From: Amorphoplanes friuliensis DSM 7358
GTDB lineage: Bacteria; Actinomycetota; Actinomycetes; Mycobacteriales; Micromonosporaceae
Assembly: GCF_000494755.1 (NCBI RefSeq)
Contig: NC_022657.1
Location: 4,936,001 to 5,000,000, forward strand
Direction of reading: 5' to 3'
Length of the DNA: 64,000 nt
Under the pieces are notes generated by a model. The model was not told where the DNA came from. It made no database searches and saw only the letters and a program-made list of their open reading frames with translations. Positions 49,891 through 58,779 of this stretch are shown piece by piece. Position 1 is the stretch's first letter. Each line of letters starts with the position of its first letter. The translations under genes and the position numbers were made by a program.

Positions 49891-51359
49891 GAGGACACCT
49901 CCGAGGGTCGGACGACGGTACGGACCGGGGCGCACCCGTGGAAGGGGGCGGGTGGAGCGAAGCGGATCGGGGATGATGCGACGGGTTGGCCGGCCCGGAC
50001 GTAGACGGCCGCGATCACCGCGGCGACACCGCAGAGGGCAGCGAGCACGATCATCGCCGGGCGGTACCCGTCGGTGAGAGCCGGACCGAGCCCTCGCCCG
50101 GCCTGGACCCCGATGAGCACGGGAACCAGCGCGGTCAGCACCGCACCGCCCAGCCGGGAGGCGACGTCGCTGATCGCGGAGGCCTCGCCGAGGTCACCGT
50201 CGCCGACCGCGGCCAGGACGGCGGCGGTCAGTGGTGTCACGGTCAGCCCGAGACCGACACCCCAGAGCAGGACGGCGGGCAGAATCGCCCCGGCGTACCC
50301 GCCGCGGACGATCGCGAGCCACAGGAAGGCCAGGCCGACCGCGGCGATTCCCGCGGTCATCAGCAGGCGCGGGCCGACCCGGCGTACCAGGACACCGCTG
50401 ACGGGCGAGAGAGCCAGAAAGACCGCGGACGCCGGAATCTGTACGGAACCCGCCCTGGTCGCCGACCAGCCGAGTGTCAGCTCGCAGCGCAGCACCAGCA
50501 GGTATCCGGCGGCGGCCAGAGCGCCGTAGAACAGCACCGTGGCGAGGTTGATCGCGCTGAACTGGCGCGACCCGAACAGCGACAGCTTGAGCATCGGCTG
50601 CCGGACACGCCTCTCCACCGGCACGAGCGCGGCGAGGCAGACGATGCCGACGGTCAGTCCGGCGATCACCCGGGGGCTGGTCCAGCCCTCGACCGACCCG
50701 GTGGTCAGCGCGTCGATCAGACCGCCGAGGCCGAGCACGGCCAGCAGCGCGCCGGCCGTGTCGATGGACAGCCGGCCCTCGGTGGGGTGTGCCGCCTCGG
50801 GGACCGGGATCAGCGCCAGCAGGGCGGCCAGGATCAGGGGGATGTTGAGCAGGAAGATGGCCCGCCAGGAGACGTGGTCGACCAGCCAGCCCCCGGCGAA
50901 CGGGCCGATCAGCAGACCGCCGAGCGAGGACAGGCCGGCCCAGATGCCGATGCCGGGTGCCCGGTCGGCCCCGGACAGGGTGCCGTTGAGCAGGGCCAGA
51001 CTGCTGGGCACGACGAGCGCGGCGCCGACACCTTGCAGGACCCGGGCGGCAATCAGTTCACCGGCCGAGGACGCGGCCGAGCACAGCACGGACGCCACCA
51101 GCATGACCGCCAGACCGGCGATCAGCACCCGGCGCCGGCCGAACCGGTCGGCGAGCGCGCCCGCCACCAGCAGCAGTGCGGCCGCGGTGAGCAGATATCC
51201 GGCCACCGTCCACTGCAGAGCGACAACGCCGGCTTGGAGGTCACGGCCGATGGCCGGGATCGCCACGTTGACCACGCTGGCGTCCAGGAATCCGGCCATC
51301 GAGGCGAGGACCGTCGCGGTGATCAACGCGGCACCGGTACGGCTGCGCAGGCGGATCAT
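49887..51359 (-). CDS. MFS exporter, DHA2-like
   Basis: A 490-residue, 14-span transporter. AGFLDASVVNVAIPAIGRDL and the GALADRFGRRRVLIAG motif A are typical of DHA2 drug exporters; WRAIFLLNIPL and LGLTVTPLTAAVLAAV also fit. ATG 51359 overlaps the upstream membrane protein's stop by four bases, and its own stop overlaps the SDR start. Its C-terminal tail is soluble. In the operon it would export the product or substrate of the redox enzymes. Confidence 0.9.
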   Translation of the reverse strand: MIRLRSRTGAALITATVLASMAGFLDASVVNVAIPAIGRDLQAGVVALQWTVAGYLLTAAALLLVAGALADRFGRRRVLIAGLAVMLVASVLCSAASSAGELIAARVLQGVGAALVVPSSLALLNGTLSGADRAPGIGIWAGLSSLGGLLIGPFAGGWLVDHVSWRAIFLLNIPLILAALLALIPVPEAAHPTEGRLSIDTAGALLAVLGLGGLIDALTTGSVEGWTSPRVIAGLTVGIVCLAALVPVERRVRQPMLKLSLFGSRQFSAINLATVLFYGALAAAGYLLVLRCELTLGWSATRAGSVQIPASAVFLALSPVSGVLVRRVGPRLLMTAGIAAVGLAFLWLAIVRGGYAGAILPAVLLWGVGLGLTVTPLTAAVLAAVGDGDLGEASAISDVASRLGGAVLTALVPVLIGVQAGRGLGPALTDGYRPAMIVLAALCGVAAVIAAVYVRAGQPVASSPIRFAPPAPFHGCAPVRTVVRPSEVSS

Positions 51360-51868
51360 CGCCGCGCCAGTGCTGCGAACGCGGCCGCCGTGGTGGTGCC
51401 GTAGAGCAGATGGGCGGAGAGGTCCTTGGCCAGCGTGACCCGGTCGTACTTCCAGATCTGTTTGTACAGACCCGCCGGAGGCAGCACGACGTAGCCGGTC
51501 GCCCAGACACCGGCGCCGAAGAGGGGCCCGAAGGACACCCGTGGCTTGGAAGTCGACCCGGCGAGCAGCCCGTAGGAGGCGCCGGCCACGATCCCGTACG
51601 CCCAGTGGGTGATGTTGTTGACCAGCCGTGCCCGCGAGTCCGGGAGCTTGCGCTGGAACACACCCTCGACGAGGCGGCGGCCGACCTGTGCCGGTGCGGG
51701 TGCGTCGTCCCAGCCGTGGACGTCGCCGGAGAACTCCCACCGGCGCCAGTTCTCCTGGCCACCGCCATGCCGGTAGCGGGCGTACAGCAGGGCGTCCATC
51801 GCCAGCGTGCCGACGGCTCCGGCCACCAGTCCCCGGACGACCGCGCCCAGTGGTGTCGTCGATCCCAT
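51356..51868 (-). CDS. Conserved membrane protein in the redox operon
   Basis: A 170-residue protein with about three to four membrane spans: VVRGLVAGAVGTLAMDALLYARY at the start (within about 9-32), YGIVAGASYGLLAG in the middle, and a last GTTTAAAFAALARR segment. It has an ENWRRWEFSGDV loop and a GYVVLPPAGLYKQIWKYD motif. No firm family is recognised, although small DUF1440-like proteins look similar. ATG 51868 is 15 bases after the SDR stop at 51883. Both ends are tightly packed in the operon. Confidence 0.75.
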   Translation of the reverse strand: MGSTTPLGAVVRGLVAGAVGTLAMDALLYARYRHGGGQENWRRWEFSGDVHGWDDAPAPAQVGRRLVEGVFQRKLPDSRARLVNNITHWAYGIVAGASYGLLAGSTSKPRVSFGPLFGAGVWATGYVVLPPAGLYKQIWKYDRVTLAKDLSAHLLYGTTTAAAFAALARR

Positions 51869-51882
51869 CGCCTGTGCTCCCC

Positions 51883-52608
51883 TCACCACGTCCGGTCGCC
51901 CGCCCGGACCAGCATCTCGTTGACTGCCACCCGCCGGTCGCGGGTGACGATGTATCCGATGGCGTCCGCGATGTCGTCCGCCCACAGCGCCTCGGCCCCG
52001 GCGATCACCGGTTCCGTGCCGGGTTCGACCACGCTGACCCGGACCCGTTCGGGGATGAGTTCCTGGCGCAGCGACTCGGTGAACCCGTTGAGGCCGAACT
52101 TCGTCAGGTTGTAGACGCTGCTGCCGGGCCGGGCCACCCGCCCGGCGGTCGAGCTGACGTTGACGAGGTCCGCGACCTGCCGCGGCGACGTCGAGGCGGC
52201 GTCGATGAGGAACGGCACGGCGGCGTGCGTGACGTGCAGCAGCGCCCGCACGTTGAGCGCGATCATCCGTTCCCACTCCTCGACACCGGCGTGCAGCGCG
52301 GAGTTGAGCAGCATGATCGCGGCGGTGTTGACCAGCACGTCGAGGCGGCCGAACCGGTCCATCGTGTCCTGCACCGCCTCGTACGCACGGTCCGGCTCCG
52401 TGATGTCGGTGTCCATCGCCACCGCGTGACCGCCGGCGAGCTTGATCTCGCCGACCACCGTGTCGAGCCGGTCACGGCGGCGGCCGACGAGGGCCACCGC
52501 CGCACCCTCGCGGGCGAGTCGCCGCGCGGTGGCCGCACCGACGCCGTCGCCGGCCCCCGTGACGAGCGCGACCGCACCCTCCAGCGGCTCGGGACGGCGG
52601 GACGTCAC
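51883..52608 (-). CDS. Classical short-chain dehydrogenase/reductase
   Basis: A 241-residue SDR with all classical parts. ALVTGAGDGVGAATARRL binds the cofactor, VNTAAIML is the NNAG-like strand, and catalytic Ser/Tyr/Lys lie in NVSSTAGRVARPGSSVYNLTK. The ADIADAIGYIVTRDRRV tail is typical of NADP-type reductases. It overlaps the VOC gene by four bases. It should reduce or oxidise a keto/hydroxy substrate of the operon's pathway. Confidence 0.92.
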   Translation of the reverse strand: MTSRRPEPLEGAVALVTGAGDGVGAATARRLAREGAAVALVGRRRDRLDTVVGEIKLAGGHAVAMDTDITEPDRAYEAVQDTMDRFGRLDVLVNTAAIMLLNSALHAGVEEWERMIALNVRALLHVTHAAVPFLIDAASTSPRQVADLVNVSSTAGRVARPGSSVYNLTKFGLNGFTESLRQELIPERVRVSVVEPGTEPVIAGAEALWADDIADAIGYIVTRDRRVAVNEMLVRAGDRTW

Positions 52609-53222
52609 GACGGCAACTCTGTACCGGCCTGCTCTCGGACCAGGTAGTCGGCGTACCAGTCGGGCCAGTCCGGGTCCTCGGCGCCGATCCGCTTCTCGTG
52701 CTCACCGTGGGCGGCGGCCGCCCGGCGCAGCCCGGCCGCCAGGTCGGCGGTCGAGGCGAAGGTCGTGGCCGCCGGATCGACCCGCCCCGGGAGCCGGGTG
52801 GTGACCTCCTGCAGGATCCAGCCGTTGCCGTCCGGGTCGCTGAACGACAGGAACGAGCCGTAGCTCGCGTGCTCCGGGTGCGGGCCGGGCACCCGGGCGT
52901 CGGTCCCGGCGTGGTGGAAGACGCCACCCGCGTCGTGGAACACCTCGCCCGGTTCGGCGCCGTGCCGCTTCAGCTCGTCGTACGCGGCGTCGATGTCGTT
53001 CACGATCAGGTGCAGGCCCTGCGCCGAGCCGGGCGCCTGGGCCGTGACCGAGGTGCCGAAGATGACCGAGGCCGGGGAGCCGGGCGGGGTCACCTGCACG
53101 ACCCGGAAGCCGTCCCCGGCGGCGAATTCCGCGTCGAGCCGCCAGCCCAGTCCCGTGTAGAAGTCCCTGGCCCGATCGACGTCCGAGACCGGGACCACGA
53201 CAACCTCGAGCTTCATGTCCAT
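52605..53222 (-). CDS. VOC-family (glyoxalase/dioxygenase-like) protein
   Basis: A 205-residue protein whose first 130 residues form a VOC domain: KLEVVVVPVSDVDRARDFYTG (first strand in 20-residue reach), LGWRLDAEF, LHLIVNDIDAAYDEL, and SFSDPDGNGWILQEV with the usual metal Glu. The C-terminal 70 residues are an extra helical part. It may be a glyoxalase, a dioxygenase or an antibiotic-binding protein. ATG 53222 follows AGGAGG at nine bases. It is the first gene of the six-gene operon, 88 bases after the LAL regulator. Confidence 0.85.
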   Translation of the reverse strand: MDMKLEVVVVPVSDVDRARDFYTGLGWRLDAEFAAGDGFRVVQVTPPGSPASVIFGTSVTAQAPGSAQGLHLIVNDIDAAYDELKRHGAEPGEVFHDAGGVFHHAGTDARVPGPHPEHASYGSFLSFSDPDGNGWILQEVTTRLPGRVDPAATTFASTADLAAGLRRAAAAHGEHEKRIGAEDPDWPDWYADYLVREQAGTELPS

Positions 53223-53310
53223 GACGTGCGCCTCCTGCGTTCGCAGCGATTGCCGACCCGAGGAGGTTCGCGCGACCCGCGACCCCGTCGCGCCAGGGAG
53301 ACACACTGGT

Positions 53311-56139
53311 TCACGTGTCCCGGGGCAGGGCCTCGCGGAGCTGCCGGCGCGAGGTCACCCCGACCTTCGTGAAGATCTTGCGCAGGTGCCACTCCACCGT
53401 GCGCGGGCTGATGAACAGCCGGGTGGCGACCTCCGGGTTGGAGAAACCCTCGCGCACCAGCACGGCGATCTGGCGTTCCTGGGGTGTCAGCTGGTCCGGC
53501 GCCGCGGCCTCCACGCGGCGTTTCCGCACCGTCTCACCGGTCGCCAGCAGCTCTCTGCGGGCCCGCTCGGCGAAGGCCTCCATCCCGATCAGGACAAACA
53601 TCTCGTACGCGGTCCGTAGCTGTTCCCGTGCCTCGATCCGCCGCCGGTCCCGGCGCAGCCATTCGCCGTAGAGCAGGTGGGCCCGGGCCAGCTCGGGACG
53701 CAGCTCGGTGCGGCCGAGACGCTCGACGGCCGTCCGGAAGTGGCCCTCCGCGGCCGACGACTCGCTGAGCAGCGCCCGGCACCGCGCCAGAGTGCCCTGA
53801 GCCCAGTCGGTGTCGCACGGCCCGGCCGATTCGGTCAGCCGGTCCAGGGCGGCCCGGGCGATCTCCAGCTCACCCAGGCGGGCCGCCGCCTCGACCAGCT
53901 CGGGCAGCGCCCAGACCGAGATCCACAGCTCGGCGATGCGGGTGCAGACCTGGGCCGCTGACATCGCCTGGTCGAACCGGCTCAGGCCGTTGTCCAGGAC
54001 CGCGGCCGACCACTGGGCGATCGTCACCCCCAGTACCTCACCGGCGGCGTCCGCCCGGGCGATCGTCTCCGTGATCAGCGCCGACGCCTCGGGCTCCCGG
54101 CCCCGCAGGGCGGTCAGCCGCAGCTGCAGGTAGGGCGAGATCGGCAGTGCGAGCGCGGCGGCGACGGTGTCGGCCTCGCTGGCGAGATCACCGGCGGTGG
54201 CGAGGTCGCCGGTGAACGAGCGTGACATGCCCGCGCCGGTCAGGTAGAGCGGGAGATGACCCAGGGCGCCGGCGGCCCGGATCACGTCGACCCAGCGGTC
54301 GGTGATCGTCTGCATCGCCACGTCGTCCCAGACGGACACCGGAACGGTGTTGGCCACCCAGCCCCACAGCAGGATGTCCTCCACGGGCAGGTCCGCCAGC
54401 GCCACCGTGGCCTGCTGCAGCACCCGGACCGCGTCGGTCCGGCTCCCCAGGACCAGCGAGGAGAACCCGTCGAGCACCAGGTCGATCGGCAGCGGCGGTC
54501 CACCGCGGCGCCGCAGGGCGGCGACAGCCCGGGAGATCGCGAGCAGATCTTCCTGGCCACCGCCCATGAACGCCGCACCCCACGCCAGCATGTACGTCTC
54601 GCGGGCCAGCTTCGCGTCGAACGGCTCGAGCCGCTGGGCCGCCGCCAGCAGACCGCGGGGCGCCTCGTCGTGGCGACCGGCGGAAAAGGCGATGTGGCCG
54701 CGGATCAGCGCCGCCCGCGCCCGGGTGAACTCGTCCGGAGCGTCCCGGACGGCGATCGCGGTCAGCCGGCCCGCCGCCTCGATGTCGCCGGCCTGCAGGG
54801 TGGCGCCGGCCGCGGCCAGCGCCCGGTCGGCCCTGCGGGCGGGGTCGGTCGTCAGTTGCACGGCCCGTTGCAGGAACGCCGCGGCGCCGGCCAGTCCGCC
54901 ACGGGCCTGCGCCCGCCCCGCCGAGCGTTCGAGCTCGGCCGCCACGGCCTCGTCGGGTGCGGCGGCGGCCGACGCCAGATGCCAGGCCCGGCGGTCCGGA
55001 TCGGTCGTCCCGTCGGTCACCTCGGCCAGCGCCAGGTGCACCGCCCGGCGCTCCCCGGGCTCGGCCGAGTGGTAGACGGCCGACCGGACCAGCGGATGCC
55101 GGAACGTCACCCGCTCCTCGATCGACAGCAGCCCGTCCGTTCCCTTGGCCAGGGCAGTCGCCGGTGTCACCCCGAGCCTGCCCGCGGCCCGCCACACCGG
55201 CGCCGGGTCGCCCACCGGCTCGGCCGCGGCGACCAGCAGCAATGTCCGCGTCTCGTCGGGCAGCTCCCTGATGCGGCCGAGGAAGCTCTGCTCGATGCGG
55301 CCCGGCAGCGCACCGGCGCGCAGCAGACCGAGCCCGCCGGCCAGCTCGGTCACCGAGAGCCCGTGCGGCAGCTCGACCAGGGCGAGCGGGTTGCCCCGGG
55401 TCTCGGCGACGATCCGGTCACGGATGTGCCGCTCCAGGGTGCCGCGGGTGACCGCGTCGAGCAGGGCGTGCGCGTCGGCGTCGCGCAGCCCGGTGACCTC
55501 CAGCTCGGGCAGGCCGAGCAGATCCGGGTCGCGGTCGCGCGTACCGAAGAGGAGCGCGACCGACTCGGCCAGCAGGCGACGGGCGACGAAGCTCAGCGTC
55601 TGGGCCGAGGACCGGTCCATCCACTGTGCATCGTCGACGACGCAGAGCAGCGGACCCTGCTCGGACGCCTCCGACAGCAGGCTCAGCACGGCCAGGCCGA
55701 CCAGGAAACGGTCGGGCGGCGCGCCGGCACGCAGGCCCAGCACGGTCTCGAGCGCGGTCCGCTGCGGCGCCCGCAGGCGGGGCAGCAGCTCCAGCAGCGG
55801 CGCACACACCTGATGCAGCGCCGCGAACGCCAGCTCCATCTCGGATTCGACACCGAACACCCGCAGCACCCGCAGGCCGGTTGCCGCCTGCCGTGCGTGA
55901 TCGAGCAGGGCGGTCTTGCCGACGCCCGGCGGGCCGTGCACCACCAGCACGCGGCTCTCACCGCTCCGGGCCGCGGCCACCATCCGGTCGAGCTCCGCGC
56001 TTTCCCGGCTCCGCCCGAGCAGGCGCAGCGTTCCGCCGTCGCCCGCGCCTGTCCCCCATTGCGCCACCGATGTCCGCCTTCGTCGAGGTTCGTTCCGTGC
56101 CTGAACGCGCTCGCCGACCGGCGTCATCGTCGTCCTCAT
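53311..56139 (-). CDS. LAL-type large LuxR-family regulator
   Basis: A 942-residue regulator. The N-terminal AAA+ ATPase has Walker A GPPGVGKT (69-76) and Walker B LLCVVDDAQWMD (about 165-176). A long helical TPR-like middle follows. The C-terminal LuxR helix-turn-helix (about 882-935) reads LTPQERQIAVLVREGFSNPEVA and ISPRTVEWHLRKIFTKVGV. These activators use ATP and a ligand to switch on adjacent operons, here most likely the VOC-to-MOSC operon downstream and perhaps the divergent epoxide hydrolases. ATG 56139 or ATG 56127 is the start; a triple 13-bp repeat lies upstream. Confidence 0.9.
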   Translation of the reverse strand: MRTTMTPVGERVQARNEPRRRRTSVAQWGTGAGDGGTLRLLGRSRESAELDRMVAAARSGESRVLVVHGPPGVGKTALLDHARQAATGLRVLRVFGVESEMELAFAALHQVCAPLLELLPRLRAPQRTALETVLGLRAGAPPDRFLVGLAVLSLLSEASEQGPLLCVVDDAQWMDRSSAQTLSFVARRLLAESVALLFGTRDRDPDLLGLPELEVTGLRDADAHALLDAVTRGTLERHIRDRIVAETRGNPLALVELPHGLSVTELAGGLGLLRAGALPGRIEQSFLGRIRELPDETRTLLLVAAAEPVGDPAPVWRAAGRLGVTPATALAKGTDGLLSIEERVTFRHPLVRSAVYHSAEPGERRAVHLALAEVTDGTTDPDRRAWHLASAAAAPDEAVAAELERSAGRAQARGGLAGAAAFLQRAVQLTTDPARRADRALAAAGATLQAGDIEAAGRLTAIAVRDAPDEFTRARAALIRGHIAFSAGRHDEAPRGLLAAAQRLEPFDAKLARETYMLAWGAAFMGGGQEDLLAISRAVAALRRRGGPPLPIDLVLDGFSSLVLGSRTDAVRVLQQATVALADLPVEDILLWGWVANTVPVSVWDDVAMQTITDRWVDVIRAAGALGHLPLYLTGAGMSRSFTGDLATAGDLASEADTVAAALALPISPYLQLRLTALRGREPEASALITETIARADAAGEVLGVTIAQWSAAVLDNGLSRFDQAMSAAQVCTRIAELWISVWALPELVEAAARLGELEIARAALDRLTESAGPCDTDWAQGTLARCRALLSESSAAEGHFRTAVERLGRTELRPELARAHLLYGEWLRRDRRRIEAREQLRTAYEMFVLIGMEAFAERARRELLATGETVRKRRVEAAAPDQLTPQERQIAVLVREGFSNPEVATRLFISPRTVEWHLRKIFTKVGVTSRRQLREALPRDT

Positions 56140-56197
56140 CGGCGCCGAAGGAAACCCCTTTGAAGCCTTTTGTCACGTCGGTCACGGGGGCTCACCC

Positions 56198-56236
56198 GGT
56201 TGCTCACCAGGGTTGCTCACCAGGGTTGCTCACGGG
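56198..56236 (+). repeat. Three tandem 13-bp repeats, candidate LAL binding site
   Basis: GGTTGCTCACCAG at 56198-56210 and 56211-56223 and GGTTGCTCACGGG at 56224-56236. They lie in the 161-bp gap between the LAL regulator and the epoxide hydrolases. The repeats are close to 1.25 helical turns apart. They may be an activator array or a slippage product. Confidence 0.6.
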
Positions 56237-56300
56237 TGCGAGCCGTGTCCGGGCCTGGCCAGGCTGTGAACGGGACTCCGACCGAAAGGCAGTGCGAGTG

Positions 56301-57518
56301 ATGACAACGCAGCAACAGCAACCGGCCAGCCGGGCGATCCGACCGTTCACGGTCCGTTTCCGCGAAGGGGCGCTCGACGATCTGCGCCGCCGCCTGGCGG
56401 CCACCCTCCGGCCGACCCGCGAGCTCGTCGGCGATCGTTCCCAGGGGGTGCAACTGGCCACGATGGAAGCGCTGGGCCAGTACTGGGAGAAGGAGTACGA
56501 CCTGCGGCGGGTCCAGTCCCGCCTGAACGCGGTGCCCCAGTTCACCACCGTGATCGACGGTGTGGACATCCACTTCCTGCACATCCGGTCGCGGCATCCG
56601 GACGCCCTGCCGCTGATCATGACGCACGGCTGGCCGGGATCGGTCATCGAGATGCTCGACTCGGTCGGCCCGCTGACCGACCCGACCGCGCACGGCGGCA
56701 GCGCCGCGGACGCCTTCCACCTGGTGCTGCCGTCGCTGCCCGGGTACGGCTTCTCGGCGGAGCCGGTCGAGCTCGGCTGGGACCTCGTCCGCACCGCCCG
56801 CGCCTGGGCCGAGCTGATGGACCGCCTCGGTTACGACCGGTACGTGGCACAGGGTGGTGACGTCGGTGCGGGTGTCACCGATGCGATGGGGCGGCTGGGC
56901 CCGCAGGGGCTGGCCGGCATCCACACCAACCTGCTGGTGACGGCGCTCAACGACCCGGCGTCGCTGCCGAACACCACCGAGGAGGAACAGGCCGCCCTCG
57001 CGGCGCTCAAGGTCTTCCAGACCAGTGGGAACGGCTACTTCGTGGAGATGGCGACCCGGCCGCAGACCATCGGGTACGCGCTGCTGGACTCGCCGTCCGC
57101 CCTCGCCGCCTGGATGATCGACCACGACACCGACGCCTACTACAAGATCGCGAGTGCGTTCGTCGACGGCAAACCTTCGGGCAACCTCACCGCCGACCAC
57201 ATTCTCGACAACATCACGGCGTACTGGCTGACCGGAACCGGGGCGTCCACCTCCCGCTCGTACTGGGAGGCCTATGGACCGGACGCGCCCGCCGCCGGCC
57301 GGCCACCGCTGCCGGACCCTCGCGTGCCGGTGGGTTTCAGCACTTTCCCGGGCGAGATCTGGCGGACGCCGCGCAGCTGGGCCGAGCAGTCCTACCCCAC
57401 CCTGAACTACTACGGGGTCGCCGAACGCGGCGGCCACTTCGCCGCCTGGGAGGAGCCGGAACTCTTCGCGGAGCAGGTGCGGGCCGCATTCCGTCCGCTG
57501 CGGGGTGGACGACGATGA
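56301..57518 (+). CDS. Epoxide hydrolase (alpha/beta fold, EHN domain), cytosolic
   Basis: A 405-residue epoxide hydrolase. The EHN lid domain (about 8-115) reads IRPFTVRFREGALDDLRRRL and GVDIHFLHIRS. HGWPG at 109-113 is the oxyanion hole, Asp187 in QGGDVGAG the nucleophile, and His near 378 in GGHFAAWEEP the base. It opens epoxides by forming an ester with Asp. There is no leader peptide. ATG 56301 is preferred; GTG 56298 would add one residue. The stop overlaps the start of a Tat-exported paralogue by four bases. Confidence 0.92.
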   Translation: MTTQQQQPASRAIRPFTVRFREGALDDLRRRLAATLRPTRELVGDRSQGVQLATMEALGQYWEKEYDLRRVQSRLNAVPQFTTVIDGVDIHFLHIRSRHPDALPLIMTHGWPGSVIEMLDSVGPLTDPTAHGGSAADAFHLVLPSLPGYGFSAEPVELGWDLVRTARAWAELMDRLGYDRYVAQGGDVGAGVTDAMGRLGPQGLAGIHTNLLVTALNDPASLPNTTEEEQAALAALKVFQTSGNGYFVEMATRPQTIGYALLDSPSALAAWMIDHDTDAYYKIASAFVDGKPSGNLTADHILDNITAYWLTGTGASTSRSYWEAYGPDAPAAGRPPLPDPRVPVGFSTFPGEIWRTPRSWAEQSYPTLNYYGVAERGGHFAAWEEPELFAEQVRAAFRPLRGGRR

Positions 57519-58774
57519 TCCCCCAGCCCACTCGCCGCCAGCTGCTGCAAGGCAGCCTGGCCGTCGCCGCCTCCACCGTGCTGGTCCAGGTCCCGGCCGA
57601 CGCCGCCCCGGCCACCGGCATCCGCCCGTTCCGGGTCGCCGTCCGGCGCGAGCAGCTGGCCGACCTGCACCGCCGCGTCGCCGCGACCCGCTGGCCGACC
57701 CGCGAGCTCGTCGACGACCGCTCACAGGGTGTGCAGCTGGCGACGGCTCAGGCCCTCGCCCGGTTCTGGACGAACCGCTACGACTGGCGCCGCTTCGAAG
57801 CCAAGCTCAACTCCCTGCCGCAGTTCAAGACCGAGATCGACGGCGTCGACATCCACTTCGTCCACGTACGCTCGAAGCACCGCAACGCCCTGCCGCTCGT
57901 CATGACCCACGGCTGGCCGGGCTCGATCGTCGAGCTGCTGGAGACCATCGGCCCTCTGACCGACCCGACGGCCCACGGCGGCACCGCGGCGGACGCTTTC
58001 CACCTCGTCCTCCCGTCGATCCCCGGCTTCGGCTTCTCCGGCAAACCGGGCGACCTCGGCTGGGACACCGCCCGCACGGCACGCGCCTGGGCGGAACTCA
58101 TGCGCCGCCTCGGCTACCCGCGCTACGTCGCCCAGGGCGGAGACCTGGGCGCCGCCGTCACCGACAACCTCGGCCGCCTGGCGCCGGCCGGTCTGCTGGG
58201 CATCCACCTGAACCTGCTGGTGTCCGCGCTCGGCAGCACCGCCGGCCTGCCGACGAACACCACCGAGGAGAAAGCCGCCGCGGCCGCACTGCAGACCTTC
58301 TCGGCGAGCGGCAAGGGCTACATCGTCGAGCAGGCGACCCGGCCGCAGACGGTCGGCTACGCCGTACGGGACTCGCCGGTCGCCCTGGCCGCGTGGATGC
58401 TCGACCACGACACCGACAGCTACCTCAAGATCTCCCACGCCTTCCGCGGCGGACGCCCGTCCGGCAACCTCACCCGCGAGCACGTCCTCGACAACGTCTC
58501 GCTCTACTGGCTCACCGGCACCGGCGAATCCGCGGCCCGGGCGTACTGGGAACGAACCCAGTCAGCCGGCCACACCCTCCCGCCGGTGGCGGTCCCGGTC
58601 TCGTTCAGCGCCTTCCCCGGCGAGATCTTCGTGGCGCCCCGCAGCTGGGCCGAGACCAGCTACCCGACGCTGAGCTACTACCACCAGGCCGGACGCGGCG
58701 GCCACTTCGCGGCCTGGGAGGAACCGGCCCTGTTCACCCGCGAGCTCCGCGCCGCCTTCCGCTCGATCCGCTGA
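57515..58774 (+). CDS. Epoxide hydrolase paralogue with a Tat-type leader
   Basis: A 419-residue relative of the preceding protein (both share HGWPGS, ADAFHLVLPS, QGGD, TRPQT, GGHFAAWEEP). The N-terminus reads TRRQLLQGSLAVAASTVLV with the twin Arg and a hydrophobic stretch, ending ADAAPA near 30, so it should be folded and exported through Tat. The nucleophile Asp lies in QGGDLGAA, the His in GGHFAAWEEP. It overlaps the cytosolic copy by four bases, so the cell should make both an internal and an external epoxide hydrolase at once. Confidence 0.9.
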   Translation: MIPQPTRRQLLQGSLAVAASTVLVQVPADAAPATGIRPFRVAVRREQLADLHRRVAATRWPTRELVDDRSQGVQLATAQALARFWTNRYDWRRFEAKLNSLPQFKTEIDGVDIHFVHVRSKHRNALPLVMTHGWPGSIVELLETIGPLTDPTAHGGTAADAFHLVLPSIPGFGFSGKPGDLGWDTARTARAWAELMRRLGYPRYVAQGGDLGAAVTDNLGRLAPAGLLGIHLNLLVSALGSTAGLPTNTTEEKAAAAALQTFSASGKGYIVEQATRPQTVGYAVRDSPVALAAWMLDHDTDSYLKISHAFRGGRPSGNLTREHVLDNVSLYWLTGTGESAARAYWERTQSAGHTLPPVAVPVSFSAFPGEIFVAPRSWAETSYPTLSYYHQAGRGGHFAAWEEPALFTRELRAAFRSIR

Positions 58775-58779
58775 GCCCG

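Noticed and set aside
55626..56300. N-terminal extension of the first epoxide hydrolase
   Set aside because: It is antisense to the LAL gene and of Arg/Pro-rich shadow type. The EHN domain begins just after ATG 56301.
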